NCBI GenBank assembly: GCA_018830205.1
Contig: JAHJSX010000122.1
Location: 1 to 6,668 of the forward strand
Origin: an archaeon
Lineage (GTDB): Archaea; Hydrothermarchaeota; Hydrothermarchaeia; Hydrothermarchaeales; Hydrothermarchaeaceae
Reading direction: 5' to 3'
Length of the DNA: 6,668 nt
Within the stretch, counting starts at the first letter, position 1; every line of letters begins with the position of its first letter. Below, in pieces: positions 1 through 4,920 of the stretch. Position numbers and translations under genes: made by a program. The notes under the pieces were generated by a model. The model did no database searches. It saw only the letters and a program-made list of their open reading frames with translations, and was not told the origin of the DNA.

Positions 1-3
1 CAG

Positions 4-390
4 TCAGGCAAAGGTCTCCCTCCGTGTCATGAGCACCAGGAAAGCCGTAAGGCCGAAAATTGAAAGATAAACCCTTGTGCCCGGGTGCGTGTGAAGATGA
101 TGCTTTTGCACAATCAGGCGGCCGCTTTCGACTGTGCCGTAGAAGCTTGCGATGCCCCCGATTTCAAGCTGCGCGTCTGTTACAACCTCGATTTCCTTTT
201 TGCTTGTTCCTTCCCTGACGATGTACCCATCGCCAGATTTGCCGGTGACCTCAAAGAAATAAAGGGGCACGGATTCCCCGTCCTGCTTTGAAAGTTCAGA
301 ATCCTTGAAAACCGGGTTCTCGACGAAATAGATTGACAGCAAAAGGAAAAGCAGCAGCGTGATGATTCTTATTAAATTTCGCCGGTTCAT
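4..390 (-). CDS. Small two-span membrane protein with OB-like central domain and His-rich segment
   Basis: A 128-residue protein that I cannot assign to a named family. An N-terminal hydrophobic segment (about residues 8-22) follows a basic start (MNRRNLIR), and a second one (about 107-121) lies near the C-terminus ahead of a short basic tail. The middle (about 42-97) reads as alternating short beta strands with a GGIASFYGTV stretch near 78-87, which resembles an OB-fold barrel. Just before the second membrane segment lies HHLHTH (97-102), then Tyr108. It is the last gene of a three-gene operon. Its ATG is 9 bases after the CPBP protease gene, and its Shine-Dalgarno site (GAGGAGAT, 394-401) overlaps that gene's stop codon. 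Two spans with an outward or inward barrel are seen; metal or haem binding by the His cluster is only a guess. The gene is complete, ending in TGA at the window edge. Confidence 0.75.
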   Translation of the reverse strand: MNRRNLIRIITLLLFLLLSIYFVENPVFKDSELSKQDGESVPLYFFEVTGKSGDGYIVREGTSKKEIEVVTDAQLEIGGIASFYGTVESGRLIVQKHHLHTHPGTRVYLSIFGLTAFLVLMTRRETFA

Positions 391-393
391 ATA

Positions 394-401
394 ATCTCCT
401 C
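394..401 (-). promoter_or_regulatory. Shine-Dalgarno site of the small membrane protein, overlapping the upstream stop
   Basis: GAGGAGAT on the minus strand ends 3 bases before the ATG at 390 and contains part of the TGA stop of the protease gene (400-402). It fixes the start of the 128-residue protein and suggests translational coupling. Confidence 0.7.
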
Positions 402-1167
402 AAAAAAGATAAGGAAGAATGCCCACAAGCATCGTATTGTTTACCCCATGAAGTACTATGGGCATCGTAAGGTTGTTTGTGCGCATGTATATGTAGCCAA
501 GAAGGTATCCAGAGAGCGTGGCAAACACAAGCTCCACCGGCGACCTCCATGACATGTGCATGATGCCAAAGAGAAATGCTGTGACGTGAAGCCCGTTCCA
601 TTTGCCGATGGCCTTCTGCAGGTCGGTCTGGATAATCCCCCTGAAAAGCATCTCCTCGCCAACCCCCACAAAGAATGTCATATAGAACCAATCAGTCAGG
701 ACGTGAGATAATTCAAAGGAGGGGTAGGTAGGCTCCGGCCTCAATATGATGTACTCAATTGTTCCTGTGGAGATTCCAATTATCACCCCCCCGACTGCGA
801 ATATTGCGAATTTGTTCCTTGTGAATCCCATCTTGGTGAGGCTTAAATTCTTTTCAAGTACGTGCCAGAAGCAAAGCGCAAGGACAATCGAATAAACCGC
901 AGGCAGAAGATAGCTCTGCTTTACGAAATACCACGGCAGGGATGATGTGAAAAGGATATATAGGGGGATTAGCGCGAGGGACTCGGCAGCGATGTTTATG
1001 TTAGACTCTTCCTCCGGTATGGAAACGATTACATAGATTGCTACAGCCACAAAGAGGGACAGAAGTATCCCGTAGGCGACATTGACGTAAACAAATACGT
1101 ACTCAAGCGCTGTTATCGCGACTACTATCAGGAAAATAAAAAGCCAGGAACGATAATTTTTATTCAC
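400..1167 (-). CDS. CPBP-family (CAAX/Abi) intramembrane metalloprotease
   Basis: A 255-residue, multi-spanning membrane protein with the three signature motifs of the CPBP (CAAX-protease and bacteriocin-processing, ABI) family in the right order. EEMLFR lies at 171-176 (Glu171, Glu172, Arg176), FGIMH at 200-204 (His204), and HGVNN at 240-244 (His240, Asn244). In family members of known structure the glutamates and histidines form the metalloprotease active site inside the membrane. About seven to eight hydrophobic segments are visible. Archaeal substrates are mostly unknown; CAAX prenyl processing and pilin or bacteriocin processing are the usual proposals. The start is a GTG that directly abuts the TAA of the prepilin peptidase gene. 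GGAGTG about 8 bases upstream, inside the end of that gene, supports this start. It is the middle gene of the membrane operon. Confidence 0.88.
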   Translation of the reverse strand: MNKNYRSWLFIFLIVVAITALEYVFVYVNVAYGILLSLFVAVAIYVIVSIPEEESNINIAAESLALIPLYILFTSSLPWYFVKQSYLLPAVYSIVLALCFWHVLEKNLSLTKMGFTRNKFAIFAVGGVIIGISTGTIEYIILRPEPTYPSFELSHVLTDWFYMTFFVGVGEEMLFRGIIQTDLQKAIGKWNGLHVTAFLFGIMHMSWRSPVELVFATLSGYLLGYIYMRTNNLTMPIVLHGVNNTMLVGILPYLF

Positions 1168-1833
1168 TTAAATCCCACTCCATATTAGAGACGCACGGCT
1201 TATAAAGTCACCCATTAGCGCCGATATCAGGAAACCTGCTGTGATTAAAACCACGAATGGAATTGCAGGAGTTACCCACACCACCCTGTCTGTGGAAAGC
1301 CTATGACCAAGTTCGAGGTTCTTTGTGTTCAAGAATAGTTTTATCCCTCCTTCGGTTTCAAGCGCAACTTCAAAGGACCCTATGTCGCTTCCTTTTTTCT
1401 TGTACCCCAGGAATAACACAAGGAAATCCCTGGGTGACCTCACATCCTTCAAACGATTTAGGTTATAGACGAAAAAAAAGAAAGGGATTGCGAGGGAGAT
1501 GACTATGGCATTTGTGAAGACCCCGAGCGAGAATATTGGGAATATAGAGAAGTGCACAGGGAGGGGCACCAGCGCAGAAATGCCAAGTATGATTTTGCAG
1601 TCCCCGCTCCCCATAATTCCAAAGTAGTATAAAACTACGACAATGGCAAAGGTAAAGCCAACAGAAAAGGCAAATGGGAGAAGGACGCCTGAACCTGTGC
1701 GTGTGTAATCTCGTGCTAAAAATACGAGGCCCAATAAAACAAGCGCCATCCAGGATTTATCGTCAATTGCCCTTTGTTTCAAATCCAAAAAAGAAGCGTA
1801 AGCGAGAATTAAAAACCCAAGTATTAGTTCCAT
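1168..1833 (-). CDS. Archaeal type IV prepilin / preflagellin (prearchaellin) peptidase, A24 family
   Basis: A 221-residue integral membrane aspartic protease of the FlaK/PibD/EppA type, which cuts the class III signal peptide of archaellins or type IV pilins. The two catalytic aspartates are visible: Asp17 in SFLDLKQRAIDD (after the first membrane span) and Asp78 in the GSGD motif (75-78). This closely matches the Asp18/Asp79 pair of methanococcal FlaK. The C-terminal part has a soluble stretch (about 125-185) followed by VTPAIPFVVLI, the typical end of the archaeal family with its last membrane span. Length is normal (about 210-240). It is the first gene of a minus-strand operon with a CPBP protease and a small membrane protein. 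The ATG lies 28 bases from the centre of a TATA box and has no Shine-Dalgarno site, so the mRNA is probably near-leaderless. No pilin, ATPase or archaellum gene lies in the window, so which of FlaK, PibD or EppA it is cannot be settled. Confidence 0.88.
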   Translation of the reverse strand: MELILGFLILAYASFLDLKQRAIDDKSWMALVLLGLVFLARDYTRTGSGVLLPFAFSVGFTFAIVVVLYYFGIMGSGDCKIILGISALVPLPVHFSIFPIFSLGVFTNAIVISLAIPFFFFVYNLNRLKDVRSPRDFLVLFLGYKKKGSDIGSFEVALETEGGIKLFLNTKNLELGHRLSTDRVVWVTPAIPFVVLITAGFLISALMGDFISRASLIWSGI

Positions 1834-1851
1834 TGCATTCTTTGTGATGTA

Positions 1852-1880
1852 GGCAAATTATATAATTTTCCTCATTTGCC
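1852..1880. repeat. Perfect 7-base inverted repeat bracketing the promoter (candidate operator)
   Basis: GGCAAAT (1852-1858) and ATTTGCC (1874-1880) are perfect inverted copies separated by 15 bases. Their centres are 22 bases apart, about two helical turns. The repeat encloses the BRE and TATA box of the prepilin peptidase operon. A dimeric repressor bound here would block TBP/TFB. The repeat is seen; the regulatory role is inferred. Confidence 0.45.
1858..1873 (-). promoter_or_regulatory. BRE/TATA promoter of the prepilin peptidase operon
   Basis: Read on the minus strand, GAGGAAAA (BRE-like, 1866-1873) is followed by TTATATAA (TATA box, 1858-1865). The box centre is about 28 bases before the ATG at 1833, which predicts transcription starting a few bases before the start codon. 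This explains the missing Shine-Dalgarno site. The TATA box lies in a perfect 14-base palindrome (1855-1868), so the BRE sets the direction. Confidence 0.65.
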
Positions 1881-1907
1881 CATGATAGCTGCCATGTAAG
1901 TCAGACG

Positions 1908-2219
1908 CTACTCCCTAACCCCATCCAGCCCAAGTAATCTGGCACCATGAAAAACCCGCAATATGATTACCTTTGAGCCCTGAATGCGAAAAATGGTCCT
2001 GTAGTTGCCGTAGATGAGATGACGATATTCCTGGCCCAATTCCTTTGTCTCAGGTATAACCGGCGAGCGCGTGGGAAAGATCTCCAGCGAACCAATCTGG
2101 CGCTCAATCTCTTCAATCCATCTACCAGCGGCATTTATGTCGTCCCGCAAGATATATTCAAAAATCGATGTTATGTCGGACTCGGCTTTCCGGGTAATTT
2201 CAACATGGAACTTACGCAC
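1908..2219 (-). CDS. ParE/RelE-superfamily toxin of a type II toxin-antitoxin pair
   Basis: A 103-residue protein with the ParE/RelE toxin layout: an N-terminal strand (FHVEIT), a helical hairpin with the AESDITSIFEYI pattern (about 12-45), then the C-terminal strands YRHLIYGNYRTIF (65-77) and VIILRVFHGARLL (84-96). The final HxxR (His91, Arg94) is typical of ParE members. RelE-like members cut ribosome-bound mRNA and ParE-like members poison gyrase; the sequence alone does not decide which. It starts at a GTG inside the end of the antitoxin gene (8-base overlap). AAAGGAG about 10 bases upstream supports this start and suggests coupled translation. Length is usual, and no frameshift or truncation is visible, so the toxin appears intact. 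Confidence 0.87.
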   Translation of the reverse strand: MRKFHVEITRKAESDITSIFEYILRDDINAAGRWIEEIERQIGSLEIFPTRSPVIPETKELGQEYRHLIYGNYRTIFRIQGSKVIILRVFHGARLLGLDGVRE

Positions 2220-2484
2220 GGGTCTTGAGCTCCTTTAGAAATTTCCGTGCAGGTCGTGTCCGCCCTTCCTTTATATCTGCCTCAGCTTCAGCCAATAAAA
2301 CGCCGAGGTTTAATGCCTTCAATTTTTTCTCGAAAACCTCCGCATTAAGCAGCACGACATCCGGTTTTCCATTGACGGTGACGACAATGGGGCGGCCGGT
2401 GCGGTGCAGTTGCTCAAAGATTTCGTGGGTCTTTCTCTTCAGCTCCGAGACCGATTTGATGTCTTCGGTTATGCTTATAGTCAT
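2212..2484 (-). CDS. Phd/YefM-family antitoxin
   Basis: A 90-residue antitoxin. Residues 1-55 fit the Phd/YefM DNA-binding domain: the opening ITEDIKSVSELKRKTHEI, followed by GRPIVVTVNGKPDVVLLNAEVF (30-51), the strand-turn-strand pattern of the family. The charged helix after about residue 55 should wrap around and neutralise the toxin encoded just downstream. Family members bind their own promoter, alone or with the toxin. Consistent with this, an 18-base inverted repeat lies 20 bases before the ATG. AAGGATG about 10 bases upstream acts as the Shine-Dalgarno site. The gene is divergent from aroC, with a shared 140-base intergenic region. Confidence 0.88.
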   Translation of the reverse strand: MTISITEDIKSVSELKRKTHEIFEQLHRTGRPIVVTVNGKPDVVLLNAEVFEKKLKALNLGVLLAEAEADIKEGRTRPARKFLKELKTRA

Positions 2485-2503
2485 TTTATTTCACATCCTT
2501 TTT

Positions 2504-2527
2504 AATACTATATTTAGTATTATAATA
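2504..2527 (-). promoter_or_regulatory. Toxin-antitoxin promoter with 18-base inverted-repeat operator
   Basis: AATACTA (2504-2510) and TAGTATT (2515-2521) form a perfect inverted repeat with a 4-base spacer. On the minus strand TATTATAA (2520-2527) is a plausible TATA box overlapping one edge of the repeat; the BRE ahead of it is weak. The repeat therefore sits between the TATA box and the predicted transcription start near 2497-2500. This is a fitting place for autorepression by a Phd/YefM antitoxin. The palindrome is seen; the function is inferred from the family. Confidence 0.5.
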
Positions 2528-2548
2528 TGTACTTAAATCGTTACCTTT

Positions 2549-2561
2549 GGAAATAATTTCC
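2549..2561. repeat. 13-base perfect palindrome in the divergent antitoxin/aroC intergenic region
   Basis: GGAAAT-A-ATTTCC (2549-2561) is a perfect palindrome. A further ATTTCC half-site follows at 2574-2579. It lies upstream of both divergent promoters and could bind a regulator of either. A chance origin in AT-rich DNA is possible. Confidence 0.3.
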
Positions 2562-2585
2562 GTATATATTACTATTTCCAATTCA

Positions 2586-2601
2586 GTGAAAAATTATTTA
2601 T
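2586..2601 (+). promoter_or_regulatory. BRE/TATA promoter of aroC
   Basis: GTGAAAAA (2586-2593) followed by TTATTTAT (2594-2601) has the same layout as the prepilin peptidase promoter in this window. It predicts a start of transcription near 2624, at or just before the first in-frame start codons of aroC. A second TATA-like site (TATATATT, 2563-2570) would give a leader of about 30-40 bases instead. Confidence 0.45.
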
Positions 2602-2632
2602 TTAACCATATTGAGGAATATAAGTGATAACC

Positions 2633-3712
2633 ATGTCCGGAAACACATTTGGCAAGGCCTTCAGGATAACTACATTTGGAGAGTCCCACGGAGCGGGAGT
2701 CGGGGTAGTTATAGATGGGTGCCCATCGGGGCTTGAACTCAGCGAGGAAGATGTCCAGATTGAGCTTGACAGAAGAAAGCCTGGCCAGAGCAGCATTACG
2801 ACCCCAAGAAAAGAAGAAGACAAAATCATGATTGTTTCAGGAGTTCTTGACGGAAAGACAACGGGCGCGCCGATTGCCATGTATGCGCACAATCGTGACA
2901 AGGACTCATCAAAATACCTTGAATTCATAAATAAACCAAGGCCAAGCCACGGCGATTTCGCATACAGGGAAAAATATGGCCACTATGACTGGCGCGGAGC
3001 CGGAAGATACTCGGGAAGAGAGACGCTTGCAAGGGTTGCAGCGGGAGCTGTAGCCAGGAAGCTTCTAGCAAAAGCAGGTATTGAGATACTGGGGCATACG
3101 GTAAGTGTAAAAGGCGTCGAGGTACGAGACGTCTCGATAGAGGATATCAGGGCTAATGTAGAAAGCAACCCCATCAGATGCGCTGACAAAAAAGCTGCAG
3201 AGAAGATGGAAGCAGAAATCCAGAACGCAAGAGAAAGCGGCGACTCCCTCGGAGGAGTGGCAGAGGTAATCGCACTTAACGTCCCGGCAGGGCTCGGGGA
3301 TCCAGTATTTGACAAGCTTGACGCTGATATCGCCAAGGCCTTCATGTCGGTGGGAGCAATAAAGGGAGTAGAAATCGGCTCAGGATTTAGTGCCTCCTCA
3401 ATGCTTGGCTCAGAGAACAACGACCCGTTTGTCATAGAAGACGGCAGGGTAAAAACAAAGACAAACAACTCCGGGGGCATCCAGGCGGGCATATCAAACG
3501 GGATGCCGATTGTGGCAAGAGCGGCAGTAAAGCCAACTTCATCCATATCAAAAAAGCAGGACACAGTTGATTTGGAAAAGATGGAAAACACGACCATAGA
3601 AGTAAAAGGAAGGCATGACCCTTGCATAGTCCCGAGAGTCCTGCCCGTGCTTGAAGCGATGCTTGCACTTGTGCTTGTGGACCATGCAATGAGAAGCGGA
3701 CTTATAAAATAA
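2633..3712 (+). CDS. aroC: Chorismate synthase
   Basis: A 359-residue enzyme that converts 5-enolpyruvylshikimate-3-phosphate to chorismate with reduced FMN, the last step of the shikimate pathway. All family signatures are present (ATG numbering). GESHG is at 16-20 with the conserved His19, followed by a VIDGCPSG stretch. DRRKPGQS lies near 46-53, PSHGDF carries the second conserved His (106), GAGRYSGRET lies near 122-131, and RHDPCIVPR is at 327-335. Length is normal and no key residue is missing. Homologues begin MSGNTFG, so I favour the ATG at 2633. An in-frame GTG at 2624 adds three residues and has a GAGG 7 bases upstream, so it is a real alternative. No other aro gene is nearby. The gene is divergent from the toxin-antitoxin pair and overlaps the convergent UPF0146 gene by 11 bases. 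Confidence 0.97.
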   Translation: MSGNTFGKAFRITTFGESHGAGVGVVIDGCPSGLELSEEDVQIELDRRKPGQSSITTPRKEEDKIMIVSGVLDGKTTGAPIAMYAHNRDKDSSKYLEFINKPRPSHGDFAYREKYGHYDWRGAGRYSGRETLARVAAGAVARKLLAKAGIEILGHTVSVKGVEVRDVSIEDIRANVESNPIRCADKKAAEKMEAEIQNARESGDSLGGVAEVIALNVPAGLGDPVFDKLDADIAKAFMSVGAIKGVEIGSGFSASSMLGSENNDPFVIEDGRVKTKTNNSGGIQAGISNGMPIVARAAVKPTSSISKKQDTVDLEKMENTTIEVKGRHDPCIVPRVLPVLEAMLALVLVDHAMRSGLIK

Positions 3713-3720
3713 TTTTATAA
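3702..3720. repeat. AT-only palindrome carrying both stop codons of the aroC / UPF0146 overlap
   Basis: TTATAAAAT-A-ATTTTATAA is a 19-base palindrome with 9-base arms and a single central base. It contains the TAA of aroC (3710-3712) and the TAA of the opposing UPF0146 gene (3702-3704). It could help end transcription in both directions, but it is A/T only and its hairpin loop would be strained. Confidence 0.5.
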
Positions 3721-4085
3721 AAAACCGCACTCTTGTAATTTATTAACTTTCCATTTTTCGGGGCATCATCAGTCAAAAGGGGCCTTATTATCAAATCAGC
3801 GCCTGCGCTTCTTGCCACTTCCTCGATATATGGAACAAGTTCTTGCGGGGGCCTGATGGAATATATTAGACCGCAGCCCTCGTATATCTCCATATCAGGG
3901 TTTAAAACATCGTCTTTTATCACATCACTGGTTGAGGGGCCTATATCTATGGCCCTGACATCTATCCCATTCCTTTTTAACTTTTCAAAAACCCTGAAAT
4001 CAGACCCTATCCCAATCTCAACCACCGGCACGTCTTTGTAATTTATGCTAATGTACTCCGTAAAATCTTTATAATCTTGCGTCAC
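3702..4085 (-). CDS. UPF0146 family protein (Rossmann-like, methyltransferase-like fold)
   Basis: A protein of the archaeal UPF0146 family, whose function is unknown. From the GTG at 4085 it is 127 residues long. Hallmarks are VVEIGIGSDF (21-30), which resembles the glycine loop of SAM-dependent methyltransferases; VRAIDIG (43-49), with Asp47 where the ribose-binding acid would fall; LIYSIRPPQEL (73-83); and GADLIIRPL (95-103). The protein is too short for a full methyltransferase, so a small ligand-binding or degenerate Rossmann protein is the safer view. The start is uncertain: an in-frame TTG at 4103 adds six residues, and neither start has a well-spaced Shine-Dalgarno site. The gene is divergent from rimI and overlaps aroC tail to tail. 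Confidence 0.85.
   Translation of the reverse strand: MTQDYKDFTEYISINYKDVPVVEIGIGSDFRVFEKLKRNGIDVRAIDIGPSTSDVIKDDVLNPDMEIYEGCGLIYSIRPPQELVPYIEEVARSAGADLIIRPLLTDDAPKNGKLINYKSAVFYKIIL
4068..4075 (+). promoter_or_regulatory. Possible TATA box for rimI inside the UPF0146 gene
   Basis: TTTATAAT preceded by GTAAAATC lies about 25 bases before the in-frame ATG at 4096. This predicts transcription beginning near 4096, either leaderless from that ATG or with a leader of about 57 bases to the favoured ATG at 4153. It overlaps the start of the opposing UPF0146 gene. Confidence 0.35.
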
Positions 4086-4152
4086 CCTTTGATGTATGCA
4101 CAAGGTGGTTCAAAACAGTTTCGAAAATGCCTTTTACAGCGGAAAAGGTAGC

Positions 4153-4587
4153 ATGGTATTGCTGAGGGAATTCATTATAGGGGACATTGGGCGTGTTTAC
4201 GAGATAGAGTCCCGGTCATTTAAGGACCCCTACCACCCTGTTTTTTTGCTTAATCTTTATGAAACATATCCCCGGACATTCCTGGTGGCGCTTGAAAACG
4301 AGATGGTGGTGGGATATGTAATCTCAAGGACCATAAATGCAGCCGGCCATATTATTGCAATTGCGGTGGACCCTATAAAAAGAAGAAGGGAAATAGGAAA
4401 AACCCTGATGGTTGAAACCATGAAACGCCTCAGGGGGTGCGGCGTCAATAATATATGGCTTGAAGTCAGAAAATCAAACATTGACGCGATTGAATTTTAC
4501 AGGAAACTGGGATTTGTAAAGGGGGGAATCGTCAGGGGCTACTATTCAGATTCAGAGGATGCGATAATACTGCGGCGATTAATCTAG
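4153..4587 (+). CDS. rimI: RimI/Ard1-type GNAT N-acetyltransferase
   Basis: A GNAT-fold protein related to ribosomal-protein S18 alanine acetyltransferase RimI and archaeal Ard1, which acetylate protein N-termini from acetyl-CoA. From the ATG at 4153 it has 144 residues, the usual archaeal length. Seen are the N-terminal LLREFIIGDIGRVYEIE, the core strand IIAIAVDP (67-74), the acetyl-CoA loop KRRREIGKTLM (76-86), SNIDAIEFYRKLGF (109-122) and the Ard1/RimI-like ending GYYSDSEDAIIL. The usual loop is R-x-x-G-x-G/A; here the first Gly is Glu80 (codon GAA, 4390-4392). GGAAAAGGT just before 4153 supports this start. An in-frame ATG at 4096 would add 19 residues with no clear homologue match. The gene overlaps the convergent UPF0058 gene by 4 bases. 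The GNAT call is firm; the substrate is not. Confidence 0.9.
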   Translation: MVLLREFIIGDIGRVYEIESRSFKDPYHPVFLLNLYETYPRTFLVALENEMVVGYVISRTINAAGHIIAIAVDPIKRRREIGKTLMVETMKRLRGCGVNNIWLEVRKSNIDAIEFYRKLGFVKGGIVRGYYSDSEDAIILRRLI

Positions 4588-4871
4588 GCGCGGACTTTCA
4601 TATCCTCCTTGCATCTTTCCGCTATTTCCCCAAGCCTTTCAGCTACACTTCGGGGGATTATATCGCCATTTTTAGCAAGCACGTTTGAAATCCTGCTTGA
4701 GAGTACAAAGATTGCGTATTTGTGTTCCGCTTTCGTCCTGTGTATGTGATGCGGGCTGATGTTTAGAGCGGTGTATTCCTTAAAAAGAGATTTTTTTACA
4801 CCATTATCGATTAGAAATTTCATAAGATAGATTAAAAGCCGATGCAGGTGTATCAACTCTTCTTTGTACAT
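4584..4871 (-). CDS. UPF0058 family protein
   Basis: A 95-residue, mostly helical, uncharacterised archaeal protein of the UPF0058 family. The hallmarks are KEELIHLHRLL at the N-terminus (3-13) and ISPHHIHRTKAEHKYAIFVL (38-57), rich in conserved His, Arg and Lys. The family is known from methanogens and related euryarchaea, and its role is not established. It starts at an ATG 50 bases after the dnaG stop, in the same direction. The only strong Shine-Dalgarno match (GAGGAGG) is about 15 bases upstream, further than normal. A TATA-like element at 4904-4912 suggests its own short-leader transcript, though read-through from dnaG is also possible. Its TAG stop shares the CTAG at 4584-4587 with the stop of rimI on the other strand. 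Confidence 0.88.
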   Translation of the reverse strand: MYKEELIHLHRLLIYLMKFLIDNGVKKSLFKEYTALNISPHHIHRTKAEHKYAIFVLSSRISNVLAKNGDIIPRSVAERLGEIAERCKEDMKVRA

Positions 4872-4903
4872 TCTGTTACTTTATGGCCTCCTCATTTTTA
4901 AGG

Positions 4904-4912
4904 TTTTTTAAA
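4904..4912 (-). promoter_or_regulatory. Weak TATA-like element before the UPF0058 gene
   Basis: On the minus strand CAATTTAAAAAACC places a T/A-rich box about 37 bases before the ATG at 4871. This predicts a leader of roughly 10 bases. It is weak compared with the TTATATAA box at 1858-1865. Confidence 0.25.
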
Positions 4913-4920
4913 TTGAACCA

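Noticed and set aside
85..291. Plus-strand frame opposite the small membrane protein
   Set aside because: It is antisense to a gene with a good Shine-Dalgarno site and operon context, and shows no recognisable domain.
2212..2219. Overlap of toxin and antitoxin genes as a sign of frameshift
   Set aside because: Both proteins are full length with complete family domains. Short overlaps are normal in such operons.
2983..3627. Open frame of 214 codons on the minus strand opposite aroC
   Set aside because: It is fully antisense to an intact aroC and shows no domain or start signal.
4096..4152. Nineteen-residue N-terminal extension of RimI from the ATG at 4096
   Set aside because: Related RimI proteins begin near the Met at 4153, which has a GGAAAAGGT upstream. 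The extension has no family match. It is kept only as an alternative because a TATA box lies 25 bases before it.
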